NCBI GenBank assembly: GCA_023397675.1
Contig: JAEWTV010000028.1
Location: 1 to 59,998 of the forward strand
DNA length: 59,998 nucleotides
Reading direction: 5' to 3'
From: Bacillota bacterium
GTDB taxonomy: Bacteria > Bacillota > Clostridia > Acetivibrionales > JANLFN01
Positions 1 to 8,796 of the stretch are shown here, in pieces; within the stretch, counting starts at the first letter, position 1; each line of letters opens with the position of its first letter. The translations under genes and the position numbers were made by a program. Below the pieces are notes generated by a model, which was not told where the DNA came from, ran no database searches, and saw only the letters and a program-made list of their open reading frames with translations.

Positions 1-161
1 TAGGTATTGCAGCTTCCAAAGCTGCTGAAGGCGTTTCCAGACAGCCTGAAGCTTCAGGTAAGATTACCACAATCACTCTTGTTGCATCAGCTCTTGCAGA
101 AGCTACCGCTATTTACGGTTTCGTTATCGCATTGATTTTAATTGGAAAGATAGTAGTTTAA
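1..161 (+). CDS. atpE: ATP synthase Fo subunit c, 3' part
   Basis: The window begins inside this gene; 52 C-terminal residues are readable from base 3. They hold the polar cytoplasmic loop (SRQPEASG) and the second membrane helix with the ion-carrying glutamate in LVASALAEATAIYG. Subunit c forms the rotating ring that couples ion flow to ATP synthesis. The residue after the glutamate is Ala and the next is Thr, where well-studied Na+ rings have Ser-Thr. The first helix, with the other ligand position, lies outside the window, so H+ or Na+ use cannot be decided. It is the first visible gene of the atp operon. Confidence 0.95.
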   Translation, partial: GIAASKAAEGVSRQPEASGKITTITLVASALAEATAIYGFVIALILIGKIVV

Positions 162-187
162 AAGCTTTTTAGTACAAGTGAATACCC

Positions 188-211
188 AGGGGGAAACGTT
201 GTTTTCCCCCT
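188..211 (+). other. Hairpin between atpE and atpF
   Basis: AGGGGGAAA and TTTCCCCCT form a perfect 9-bp stem around a 6-nt loop in the 135-base atpE-atpF gap. No T-run follows, so it is not a normal terminator. A stem 3' of the c-subunit gene could stabilise that part of the mRNA or tune the high c-subunit stoichiometry; this role is inferred. Confidence 0.6.
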
Positions 212-296
212 AAGTGTTATGAATTAATTCCCTTTTGCAATTAATAAGTCGAAAATTACCTTGCTTGATTAAAGCAGTTTGAAAGGGTGAATATAG

Positions 297-785
297 ATGT
301 TTGAAAGTCTTTCAGCATGGACTTTTGCATTTGTTGCATTAAACTTGATAGTGCTTTACCTGTTTTTAAGGAAATTCCTGTTTAAGCGTGTTACAGACTT
401 CATGGATAACAGAACCAATTCTATACAGCAAGCTATTGACAGTGCTGAAAATGATAAGATACAGGCTGAAGCACTTAAAAAGCAATATGAGGAACAGCTC
501 AGGACCGCAAGGGAACAGGCTGATAAAATCCTGGCTGATTCACGTTCAAGAGCAACAAAGGAATATGATTCAATACTTGCTTCGGCAAGAACCGATGCAC
601 AAGCTGTTATGGAAAAGGCCCGTGAAGAAATTGACCGTGAAAGAGAACAGATGCTCAAGGATATCAAGGGTCAGGTTGCAGGTCTGGCACTTGCTGCTGC
701 TTCCAAGGTCATTGAGGCCAATATGGACAATGAACGTAACAGAGCATTGGTTAATAAGTTTATTGATGAAGAGGGTGTTGCTTAA
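297..785 (+). CDS. atpF: ATP synthase Fo subunit b
   Basis: A 162-residue protein with one N-terminal membrane helix (about residues 7-25) followed by a long charged coiled coil, the layout of the b-subunit that forms the peripheral stalk linking membrane Fo to F1. A ribosome binding site (GAAAGGGTGA) lies just before the ATG. The stop codon overlaps the atpH start (TAATG), so the two are probably translationally coupled. Length is normal for the family and identification is secure from domain layout and operon position. Confidence 0.96.
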   Translation: MFESLSAWTFAFVALNLIVLYLFLRKFLFKRVTDFMDNRTNSIQQAIDSAENDKIQAEALKKQYEEQLRTAREQADKILADSRSRATKEYDSILASARTDAQAVMEKAREEIDREREQMLKDIKGQVAGLALAAASKVIEANMDNERNRALVNKFIDEEGVA

Positions 786-1318
786 TGCCTCTGATAGAAA
801 GAAGATATGCTCAGGCGCTTATTACTATTGCCTTAAACGAAGGTATGCTTGATGCTTATGAGCAGGACCTTGATACATTGGCAAAAACTTATAATACCAG
901 CCCTGAATTCCGTTTCTTTCTTCTTAATCCTGAAGTAAAACTTGAAGAAAAGAAAAAGTTATTAAGTAATAGTCTGAAGGATAAAATCCAGAAAAATATT
1001 TTCAGTTTTATCATGCTATTGCTTGATAAGGGCAGAATAAGCAATCTTCCCGGCATTGCCGAAGAGTATTCCGCTATTTCGGACAGTAAGAGGAATACAT
1101 TAAATATGACTATTATTTCTGCGGTTCCATTGGATGAAACGCAGATTGAGAGTATAAAACAGAAGTATAAACAGCTTTACGGAGCAAATTTGGTTGAAGC
1201 CGTGGTTACAGTTGATAAAAGCATTCTGGGAGGCATCAAGGTCAAAGTCGGCGATAAAGTTACCGACGGTTCAATTGAAGGAAGGCTCGAAAGCCTGAGA
1301 GATCTGCTTTTAAGATAA
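785..1318 (+). CDS. atpH: ATP synthase F1 subunit delta
   Basis: A 177-residue soluble protein of the OSCP/delta family, which caps F1 and binds the b-subunit stalk. The helical N-terminal half begins with the typical IERRYAQALITIA, and the C-terminal part contains the conserved ILGGIKVKVGDKVTDGSIEGRL segment. The start ATG overlaps the atpF stop by one base, as is common in atp operons. Length is normal. Confidence 0.95.
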   Translation: MPLIERRYAQALITIALNEGMLDAYEQDLDTLAKTYNTSPEFRFFLLNPEVKLEEKKKLLSNSLKDKIQKNIFSFIMLLLDKGRISNLPGIAEEYSAISDSKRNTLNMTIISAVPLDETQIESIKQKYKQLYGANLVEAVVTVDKSILGGIKVKVGDKVTDGSIEGRLESLRDLLLR

Positions 1319-1354
1319 TATTGCCGGATTTTTAGATTATATGAGGTGATTAAA

Positions 1355-2869
1355 ATGAATTTAAGACCCGAAGAAATCAGTTCAATTATAAAGCAGCAGA
1401 TTGAAAGTTATGGGGCTAAAACCAAGACCGAGGATACAGGTTATGTTCTTCAGGCGGGCGATGGAATCGCAAGAATATACGGCCTTGGGAAATGTATGTA
1501 CGGTGAACTTCTAGAATTTGATAATGGTGTTTTTGGAATGGCTTTGAACCTTGAAGAGGATAATGTCGGATGCGTTCTTTTAGGTGACGCAGAGGACATA
1601 AAGGAAGGATCAACAGTAAAAAGAACTGAAAGAACCGTTCAGGTTCCTGTTGGTAATGCTTTAATAGGAAGAGTTGTAGATCCTCTTGGAAAACCTCTTG
1701 ATGGTAAGGGTGAAATAGCTACTGATAAATATAGACCGATAGAGTTCCTCGCTCCTGGTGTTATAGACAGAAAGGGTGTAAACACTCCTCTCCAAACAGG
1801 TATTATGGCTATAGACGCTATGACTCCTATAGGAAGAGGTCAGAGAGAGCTTATAATTGGAGATAGACAGACAGGTAAAACCGCTATTGCAATAGATACA
1901 ATTATAAACCAGAAAGGCAAGGATGTTATTTGTATATATGTTGCAATAGGACAGAAGGCATCTACGGTTTCAGGTATTGTTAATACATTGACCAGACATG
2001 GTGCCATGGATTATTCAATAATAGTTTCCTCAACAGCCAGTCAAATGGCTACAGTTCAGTATATTGCACCTTATGCAGGTTGTGCAATGGCTGAAGAATT
2101 CATGTTTAACGATCATAAGGATGTACTTATAATATATGATGACCTGTCCAAACACGCTGTTGCTTACAGAGCGATGTCACTTCTTCTCAGGCGTCCGCCG
2201 GGAAGAGAAGCTTATCCGGGAGATGTATTCTACCTTCACTCAAGACTGCTTGAAAGAGCTGCAAGGCTTAGTGATGAGCTGGGTGGAGGTTCCATAACAG
2301 CGCTGCCTATAATTGAAACACTTGCAGGTGACATATCAGCATATATACCTACAAATGTTATTTCAATTACAGACGGACAGATATTCCTCGAAACAGAGTT
2401 ATTCTTCTCTGGTCAAAGACCTGCCCTCAACGTTGGACTTTCAGTTTCCAGAGTTGGTGGTGCAGCTCAGATAAAAGCAATGAAAAAGGTTGCCGGACCA
2501 CTTAGAGTTAACCTGGCACAGTACAGGGAACTTGCTGTATTTGCACAGTTCGGTTCTGACCTTGACAAGGCAACAAGAGATAAGCTGATACAGGGCGAAC
2601 GTTTGCTTGAAACTCTAAAGCAGCCTCAGTATGCAACTTTGCCTGTTGAGGATCAGGTAATAATACTCTATTCGGCTTCAAACAAGTACTTAATGGATTT
2701 GCCTTTAAAGGAAGTAAGGAGATATAATTCAGAGCTTATCAGTTTCATTAGAGACAGATATCCTCAAGTTGGTGAGGCCATAAGGACTACTGGTGAACTT
2801 AAACCTGAAACCGAAGAACTTCTTAAAAAAGCTCTTGAAGAGTTCAAGGCATCATTTGTTATGAAATAA
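1355..2869 (+). CDS. atpA: ATP synthase F1 subunit alpha
   Basis: Non-catalytic nucleotide-binding subunit of F1, 504 residues. The Walker A motif GDRQTGKT lies at residues 169-176, and the regulatory-site and C-terminal helical domains are complete. A GTG nine bases upstream could extend the frame, but it lies inside the ribosome binding site GAGGTGA, so the ATG at 1355 is chosen. It sits between atpH and atpG as in standard F-type operons. Function is secure from family identity. Confidence 0.98.
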   Translation: MNLRPEEISSIIKQQIESYGAKTKTEDTGYVLQAGDGIARIYGLGKCMYGELLEFDNGVFGMALNLEEDNVGCVLLGDAEDIKEGSTVKRTERTVQVPVGNALIGRVVDPLGKPLDGKGEIATDKYRPIEFLAPGVIDRKGVNTPLQTGIMAIDAMTPIGRGQRELIIGDRQTGKTAIAIDTIINQKGKDVICIYVAIGQKASTVSGIVNTLTRHGAMDYSIIVSSTASQMATVQYIAPYAGCAMAEEFMFNDHKDVLIIYDDLSKHAVAYRAMSLLLRRPPGREAYPGDVFYLHSRLLERAARLSDELGGGSITALPIIETLAGDISAYIPTNVISITDGQIFLETELFFSGQRPALNVGLSVSRVGGAAQIKAMKKVAGPLRVNLAQYRELAVFAQFGSDLDKATRDKLIQGERLLETLKQPQYATLPVEDQVIILYSASNKYLMDLPLKEVRRYNSELISFIRDRYPQVGEAIRTTGELKPETEELLKKALEEFKASFVMK

Positions 2870-2892
2870 GGTTGATTGGCAGGTGATAACAT

Positions 2893-3768
2893 ATGGCTAG
2901 CATGCGTGATATAAAACTTAGAATAAAAAGTGTTAAAGAAACACGGCAAATTACCAATGCCATGAAGCTTATTTCCGCTGCAAAGCTGAAGAAGGCAAGA
3001 CAGCAGCTTGAAGAAACCTTGCCTTATTTTGACAAGATAAAAACTACCATTGCAGATGTTTTGCTGCAAAGTGGTGATATAAGCAATACTTTTTTTGATA
3101 CCAGAAAAGACAAAGGTTCAAAGAAAAAATGTTATCTTATACTTACTGGTGATAAAGGGCTTGCTGGAGGGTACAACCATAACATATTGAAGCTGGCTGA
3201 GCATGAGCTTGAGTCTGATCCTGATGCCTTATTACTTATACCTGGTATAACGGGAAGAAATTATTTTACAAGAAAGAATGCCAACGTTTTAAAGGATTTT
3301 GATTATCCTGTTCAAAATCCAACTGTATATAGGGCTAGGGAAATTTCAGATATACTTCTTGATATGTTCAAAAAAGGTGAGGTTGATGAGGTTTATGTCA
3401 TATATACTAAAATGATTTCTTCCATAAAGCTTGAACCTCAGGTAATGAAGCTTCTCCCGCTTGATATAGGTGCTTTGAGAGAAGATCTTAAGGATGTAAA
3501 ACCGCAGGGTGAAAGGATAGTATATGAGCCTTCACCTCAAGCTGTTTATGATGTTTTGATACCTAAGTATGTAAAGGGCATTGTATATGGTACTTTTGTG
3601 GAAGCCTTTACAAGTGAACAGAGTTCAAGAATGACAGCTATGGATAATGCAACATCAAATGCAGATGAAGTGCTTCAAAAGCTGAACTTATATTACAACA
3701 GGGCAAGGCAGGCTTCAATAACCCAGGAAATAACCGAAATAGTAGGCGGCGCTTCAGCGCTTCAGTAA
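2893..3768 (+). CDS. atpG: ATP synthase F1 subunit gamma
   Basis: Central rotor shaft of F1, 291 residues. The N-terminal helix starts MASMRDIKLRIKSVKETRQI, which fits the family signature for the coiled coil inside the alpha3beta3 ring. The C-terminal helix contains MTAMDNATSNADE, the conserved gamma signature. The ribosome binding site GGCAGGTGA precedes the ATG. The gene lies between alpha and beta, with normal length and no oddities. Confidence 0.97.
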   Translation: MASMRDIKLRIKSVKETRQITNAMKLISAAKLKKARQQLEETLPYFDKIKTTIADVLLQSGDISNTFFDTRKDKGSKKKCYLILTGDKGLAGGYNHNILKLAEHELESDPDALLLIPGITGRNYFTRKNANVLKDFDYPVQNPTVYRAREISDILLDMFKKGEVDEVYVIYTKMISSIKLEPQVMKLLPLDIGALREDLKDVKPQGERIVYEPSPQAVYDVLIPKYVKGIVYGTFVEAFTSEQSSRMTAMDNATSNADEVLQKLNLYYNRARQASITQEITEIVGGASALQ

Positions 3769-3824
3769 TGATTAATTTTAAATAATTAATATATGCAAGA
3801 GTTTTATTGATCGGAGTGAAATTT

Positions 3825-5216
3825 ATGGCTGAGAATATTGGAAAGATAGTTCAGGTTATAGGACCAGTCATCGACGTTAGATTTGATGGTGGTTCACTTC
3901 CTAAGATTTATAATGCTATAAGAATCAATCTGGGTGAGGGTAAGGTTGTTGCTGAAGTTATGCAGCATCTTGGAAACGACACTGTAAGGTGCGTTGCGAT
4001 GTCCTCTACCGACGGTTTGACAAGGGGAATGGATGCCATTGATACCGGAGACCCGATAATGGTTCCTGTAGGAAAAGAAGTATTAAGCAGGGTTTTCAAC
4101 GTACTTGGTGAACCGATTGACAAGCTTGGAGATGTTCCGGCAACAAAGTATTATCCGATACATCGTCCGGCACCTGGCTTTGAAGATCAGAAACCTGCCA
4201 CCGAGATTTTGGAAACTGGAATTAAGGTTATTGATTTGCTTGCCCCTTATGCAAAGGGTGGTAAAATAGGTCTTTTTGGCGGTGCAGGAGTTGGTAAGAC
4301 CGTTCTCATTCAGGAGCTTATCAGAAATATAGCCACCGAGCATGGTGGATATTCCGTATTCACCGGTGTTGGTGAAAGGTCAAGAGAAGGTAACGAACTT
4401 TGGCATGATATGCGTGATTCGGGTGTTATTGAAAAGACCGCCATGGTATTCGGTCAGATGAATGAGCCCCCAGGATCAAGAATGAGGGTTGGACTCAGTG
4501 GCTTGACTATGGCTGAGTATTTTAGAGATGAACTTAATCAGGACGTGCTCTTGTTTATAGATAATATATTCAGGTTTGTTCAGGCAGGCTCAGAAGTTTC
4601 AGCATTGCTGGGAAGGGTTCCATCAGCCGTTGGTTACCAGCCTACACTTGCAACAGATGTTGGTGAACTTCAGGAAAGAATTACTTCAACAAAGAAGGGT
4701 TCAATTACATCGGTTCAGGCAATTTATGTTCCTGCTGATGACCTTACTGACCCGGCTCCAGCAACAACATTTGCCCATCTTGACGCTACAACCGTTTTGT
4801 CAAGGCAGATAGTTGAAAAGGGTATTTACCCAGCTGTTGACCCGCTTGATTCAACTTCAAGAATACTTGACCCGATGGTAGTTGGAGAAGAGCATTATTC
4901 AGTAGCCAGAAGGGTTCAGGAGGTTCTGCAGAGGTATAAGGAACTTCAGGATATAATTGCTATCCTCGGTATGGATGAATTGTCCGAGGACGATAAGCTT
5001 ACAGTATTCAGGGCTAGAAAGATTGAACGTTATCTGTCACAGCCATTCTTCGTGGCAGAGACCTTCACAGGCTATAAAGGAAAATACGTACCACTGAAAG
5101 ATACAATCAGAGGATTCAAGGAAATCATTGACGGCAAGATGGATGATGTTCCTGAAGCTGCATTCTTCATGTGTGGAGTAATCGAAGACGTATACGAAAA
5201 CGCAAAGAATATGTAG
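3825..5216 (+). CDS. atpD: ATP synthase F1 subunit beta
   Basis: Catalytic subunit, 463 residues. The P-loop GGAGVGKT is at 152-159, followed by GERSREGNE, which carries the catalytic glutamate, and the DELSEED-type loop appears as MDELSEDDKL. The ATG at 3825 follows CGGAGTGA with normal spacing. An in-frame TTG 18 bases upstream has no ribosome binding site and is rejected. It catalyses ADP + Pi to ATP driven by rotation of gamma. Confidence 0.98.
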   Translation: MAENIGKIVQVIGPVIDVRFDGGSLPKIYNAIRINLGEGKVVAEVMQHLGNDTVRCVAMSSTDGLTRGMDAIDTGDPIMVPVGKEVLSRVFNVLGEPIDKLGDVPATKYYPIHRPAPGFEDQKPATEILETGIKVIDLLAPYAKGGKIGLFGGAGVGKTVLIQELIRNIATEHGGYSVFTGVGERSREGNELWHDMRDSGVIEKTAMVFGQMNEPPGSRMRVGLSGLTMAEYFRDELNQDVLLFIDNIFRFVQAGSEVSALLGRVPSAVGYQPTLATDVGELQERITSTKKGSITSVQAIYVPADDLTDPAPATTFAHLDATTVLSRQIVEKGIYPAVDPLDSTSRILDPMVVGEEHYSVARRVQEVLQRYKELQDIIAILGMDELSEDDKLTVFRARKIERYLSQPFFVAETFTGYKGKYVPLKDTIRGFKEIIDGKMDDVPEAAFFMCGVIEDVYENAKNM

Positions 5217-5228
5217 GGGGTGTAGCAT

Positions 5229-5636
5229 ATGGCATCCAATTTTAATTTGGAAATAGTAACCCCTGAAAGAAAATTCTTTTCAGATGAGGTTGAGATGGTT
5301 ATACTCAGGACGCCCCAGGGAGAAATGGGTATACTTGAAGGCCACGTTCCAATGGTAGTTGCTGTAGACATAGGTCCGGTAAGAATTAAAAAGAACGGTG
5401 AATGGCAGGAAGCTGTACTTACTGAAGGTTTCATGGAAGTTCAGCCGGATAAGACAGTTATTCTTACCGATACTGCCGAATGGCCAAACGAAATAGACAT
5501 CAACAGGGCAAAGGCCGCGAAACAAAGAGCCGAGGAAAGACTTCAAAGGCAAATAAGTCAGGCTGAATATACCAGGTCTAAGGCTGCACTTTCGAGGGCT
5601 CTGGCAAGATTAAAAGTAGCAAAGGATATAAGATAA
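5229..5636 (+). CDS. atpC: ATP synthase F1 subunit epsilon
   Basis: A 135-residue epsilon subunit with an N-terminal beta-sandwich (MASNFNLEIVTPERKFFS) and a C-terminal two-helix region rich in Arg, Lys and Ala, which in this family can inhibit ATP hydrolysis. The ribosome binding site AGGGGGTG precedes the ATG. It is the last gene of the operon and is followed within a few bases by a strong terminator. Confidence 0.96.
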   Translation: MASNFNLEIVTPERKFFSDEVEMVILRTPQGEMGILEGHVPMVVAVDIGPVRIKKNGEWQEAVLTEGFMEVQPDKTVILTDTAEWPNEIDINRAKAAKQRAEERLQRQISQAEYTRSKAALSRALARLKVAKDIR

Positions 5637-5640
5637 AAAA

Positions 5641-5660
5641 AAGGGGCCTTTTGGCCCCTT
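5641..5660 (+). terminator. Intrinsic terminator of the atp operon
   Basis: AAGGGGCC and GGCCCCTT form an 8-bp stem around TTTT, preceded by a run of A and followed by T-rich DNA. It lies immediately after atpC. The flanking A and T runs make it potentially bidirectional, also serving the convergent minus-strand gene. Confidence 0.9.
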
Positions 5661-5702
5661 TAGTTTTGCATTAAGAAGAACTTCTTTGTATATAGTTATG
5701 AA

Positions 5703-6515
5703 TTAAACATTATACCTTTTTAAATGTATATCAATAATATCCATCAACCATTTATGCTCCCATGGTCTATTGCCTTTGAGCCTGGCTGCAGCCACTGGAA
5801 TTATCCAGGCCTCAATATCTTCAAGCTTTACCTTTGCAAGCTTCATATACTCGTCTAGATAAGTCGAACAAATCAACTCTCTAGGATAGTCCGGCAATAT
5901 CTTATTTACATTTGAGATTATAGAGGAATTTGGTGGTGAATTTAGCATCAGATATGTTCTGGCTACATCTCCTAATGGATTCCCCTTGTACACTGAATTC
6001 CAATCAATAGCTACAGGCCCTTTATCTGAAATAATGATATTTTTAAAATGAATGTCTCCGTGACAGATACTATTGCCATCCTGTAAACTATTAATATAGC
6101 TCCATATTCTTTTCCCTTTCTCGCCGAGTATATTTAAGGAGTTTTTTATTTTCCTTGAAAACCTTTCTTCTTGGGAAGGCAGTATATCTGTTAAAGAGTA
6201 GTTATGAATTTTGTATTGTAATCTTGCCATCTGTTTGGCATAATAGCATAGTTCCCATGGTTTTTCTTGAATAAGCCTTAATAATGTTTTGCCATAAATT
6301 CTTTGAAGAATTATCCCTTTACGGTTATCAATTTGTACTATGTCATAAACCTTGGGTGAAGGTACTCCTGCTTCATTTACGGCTTTTCCAATTCTAGCTT
6401 CATATATTGCTCTTCCATTACTAATATTCTTTAAAAAAAGTTTTAATACTTTATCCGGTCCACATTCATATACTTCTGCTGTCTTTCCTTTACCTATTAA
6501 TAAACCCTTTTCCAT
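5703..6515 (-). CDS. Aminoglycoside/choline-kinase-like phosphotransferase
   Basis: A 270-residue protein kinase-like enzyme of the APH/choline kinase superfamily. The N-terminal lobe has a glycine-rich loop (LIGKGKTAEVY) and a lysine strand (KVLKLFLK). The catalytic loop is HGDIHFKNII, and the metal-binding Asp is in VAIDWNS. The substrate is unknown: this superfamily phosphorylates aminoglycosides, choline, sugars and other small molecules, so resistance should not be assumed. A strong ribosome binding site (AAGGAGGAACT) sets the start. It stands alone, convergent with the atp operon. Confidence 0.85.
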   Translation of the reverse strand: MEKGLLIGKGKTAEVYECGPDKVLKLFLKNISNGRAIYEARIGKAVNEAGVPSPKVYDIVQIDNRKGIILQRIYGKTLLRLIQEKPWELCYYAKQMARLQYKIHNYSLTDILPSQEERFSRKIKNSLNILGEKGKRIWSYINSLQDGNSICHGDIHFKNIIISDKGPVAIDWNSVYKGNPLGDVARTYLMLNSPPNSSIISNVNKILPDYPRELICSTYLDEYMKLAKVKLEDIEAWIIPVAAARLKGNRPWEHKWLMDIIDIHLKRYNV

Positions 6516-6719
6516 ATAGTTCCTCCTTATTTTAACTATAACTATGAAGACAGTACTATGTATAGAAAAGGATTTTTATAGTTTAATTAATACTATATTA
6601 TGTTAGGTTAAATGATATGCTTACTTTTTAATATATGCTTATTAAAATAAAATTCTAATTTACATAAATATCCGCATGAATAATAAATAAGAGCTGTATT
6701 ATCATTCAAATGTGATGTG

Positions 6720-8000
6720 TTAACAGGATATATTATCTGCCATAAACTTATATTCCCTGTTTGCAAATATAATCAGGTAGTTGCTTTCCAGTTTATGCTC
6801 AAAAGCGTCCAGTCTGACGTCATTCAGGTAAGTTCCGTTTTTGGAGCTTTTATCAACGATATAATAATCATTATCTCTTTTTATTATCTCAGCGTGTATT
6901 CTGCCAACTGCATTATCATCAATGACCATATCGGCTATGGAAGGACTACGTCCTATAATAAAGCTCGTACCCTTGATTTCTGTATATTCCGGTGGGCTTT
7001 TACCGGTTTCAATAAGATATGCGGAATTGCTATCAGGCTTTAATATTGTAGTTTCTTCTGTTACAGTCAGTTTAACCTCATCAGTATTATACTTTGACTT
7101 CGGATTTTCCTTTTTATTTTTAATACTTATATCAGGTGCCTTTTTTTCTTTTGGCGGTTTAATGGATGATACTTTCTTGTAAAGCAGTAGGTTACCGACA
7201 ACCACAATCATGGCAGCTGCAATGTACCCTGTTTCTGCCTCCACAGAGAACTCACCGAGTATATAATTAAGAAAGAAAGCAAATGAAATAATAAAAATCT
7301 CAAACAAAGCAATCAATTTAGTTTTGGAATTCGTTACAGCTTTAAAATCAAACTGCTTTTTTTCATTGGCTCCAGGCATAGCCTTTTGCACTTGAATAAT
7401 TGGCTCTTCAACCTCACTAGGTGTGAATAAATCCTTTTTATTGAATGCAAAAAGAGTATTAAGTTCGGTAAGTCTGAATTCAGGAGATTTGACACATCTG
7501 ATTATATCTCCCAGTGCTTTTTCGTTGATTTCTCCCCCCGCTCTTGCGAGCAACTTTATAACCATATCCCTGAACATTCCGCCAAAATCCATACTTGTCT
7601 GAACAGGTATATAAATAAGCTTGATGGAGCTGTCTTCAACGAATATAAAATCCTCATCCAGTAAAAAATTGCTTTCATAAAGTAAAAGCTTTTTTGAATC
7701 TCTGATGATGCTTAAGACAGAACCAAACGTTGCCGAAAGCTCGGTAAAGTGAGGTTTGGATAATACGGTATAATACTGGAGTGTCATCAGACCTGTAATA
7801 TCATAAATAAGCTTTAGTCTGTTATCGCTTCGTCTGAGCTCTACAGGAAGAATACCTGCAGTACGGTTAAATTCAAGCATCTCAACTTGGTAATCATATA
7901 TTACTGTATCCTTTGAAAGACTAATTTCAATAATGAGGTTTTTACGTCCGTTTTCATTTTCAAAACCTATAGAATAGTCACCTAAATATTTAATATCCAT
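6720..8000 (-). CDS. FHA-domain protein with N-terminal DUF6382-like region, Tad locus
   Basis: A 426-residue protein: an N-terminal globular region (about 1-190) of the type often paired with FHA domains in clostridial Tad loci, two predicted membrane helices near 230-275, a charged linker, and a C-terminal FHA domain (about 345-420) with IIGRSPS, RIHAEI and KSSKNGTYLN. FHA domains bind phosphothreonine. The Ser usually found before the R-x-H motif is Gly here (AVGRIHAEI), so ligand binding may be altered. It is the last gene of the pilus operon and may link pilus assembly to Ser/Thr kinase signalling; that role is inferred. Confidence 0.8.
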   Translation of the reverse strand: MDIKYLGDYSIGFENENGRKNLIIEISLSKDTVIYDYQVEMLEFNRTAGILPVELRRSDNRLKLIYDITGLMTLQYYTVLSKPHFTELSATFGSVLSIIRDSKKLLLYESNFLLDEDFIFVEDSSIKLIYIPVQTSMDFGGMFRDMVIKLLARAGGEINEKALGDIIRCVKSPEFRLTELNTLFAFNKKDLFTPSEVEEPIIQVQKAMPGANEKKQFDFKAVTNSKTKLIALFEIFIISFAFFLNYILGEFSVEAETGYIAAAMIVVVGNLLLYKKVSSIKPPKEKKAPDISIKNKKENPKSKYNTDEVKLTVTEETTILKPDSNSAYLIETGKSPPEYTEIKGTSFIIGRSPSIADMVIDDNAVGRIHAEIIKRDNDYYIVDKSSKNGTYLNDVRLDAFEHKLESNYLIIFANREYKFMADNISC

Positions 8001-8032
8001 TTAAACCCCTTGTGTAATGGGATAAACCCGAA

Positions 8033-8566
8033 TTATAACAACCTGATTTTGGTCAAAGTAAGTGCAAGCTGCATTAAAACCCCCGGAGTGATAGCAATTG
8101 TAAAAGGGAATCTGCCACTGCTTACACTTTTATCATTATTTTTATATTCCATCAGGCTTTGAGTGAGGAAACATGCTTTTATATAATTCCATAGCCCTTT
8201 AAATCTAACCCTGGTATTTCTCCTAATGAACAATATTACTGCTGCTATAACTCCTCCAAGCAGGAAGGAGAAAACTATTGAAGCTACTACAAACCATGGA
8301 CCAGTAGCGCAGCCAACTGCCGAAAAGAGCTTAATATCACCGGCTCCAAGCATTCCGGCTGCATATAGTGCTATTAACAGCAGAAAGGGTATCAGCCAGC
8401 CTGCAATTGAGGACAGAAACCCGTGGACTCCATAAAGTATTACATTAGTTAATAGCCCCGTCAGAGAGAATAGGTATGTGATGGAGTTTTTTATCTTATG
8501 TGTCTTAATATCCGATATAAGAGCAACAACAAGAAGAATTACTATTTGAATATAAGCTATATACAT
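8033..8566 (-). CDS. Prepilin peptidase, TadV/CpaA type (A24)
   Basis: A 177-residue polytopic membrane aspartyl peptidase. The two catalytic Asp motifs are visible: the first in ALISDIKTHKIKN near residue 20, the second in GAGDIKL (GxGD signature) near residue 75. The N-terminal methylation domain of larger PilD enzymes is absent, as in CpaA/TadV. It should cleave the leader of the Flp pilin encoded directly upstream, two bases away. Confidence 0.92.
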   Translation of the reverse strand: MYIAYIQIVILLVVALISDIKTHKIKNSITYLFSLTGLLTNVILYGVHGFLSSIAGWLIPFLLLIALYAAGMLGAGDIKLFSAVGCATGPWFVVASIVFSFLLGGVIAAVILFIRRNTRVRFKGLWNYIKACFLTQSLMEYKNNDKSVSSGRFPFTIAITPGVLMQLALTLTKIRLL

Positions 8567-8567
8567 A

Positions 8568-8783
8568 TCAGTTAATTGAACCTGGGGTGGTATAGGAGCT
8601 ATCGGGTGTACCTATTGTGCTTCCTGCGTTGTTGAAGATCTTGTCAAATATTTGTTTAACCAAGGCATAGATCTGTTTCCTGAAAATCAATGCCAGTCCT
8701 ACCAGAATTGCTACAATAATTACAATTTCTACAGTACCCAAACCGTCCTCATCTTTAAAAAAACCCTTTAAAATTCTAAACAT
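8568..8783 (-). CDS. flp: Flp-type pilin (Flp1-like)
   Basis: A 71-residue prepilin: a short charged leader, a Gly-Leu-Gly-Thr-Val-Glu stretch with the Glu expected near position 5 after cleavage, a hydrophobic helix, then an amphipathic and Ser/Thr-rich tail. This is the major subunit of the Tad pilus. AAGGAGGAAT precedes the ATG. Its size and position between tadC and the peptidase fit the family. Confidence 0.9.
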   Translation of the reverse strand: MFRILKGFFKDEDGLGTVEIVIIVAILVGLALIFRKQIYALVKQIFDKIFNNAGSTIGTPDSSYTTPGSIN

Positions 8784-8796
8784 TTTTATTCCTCCT

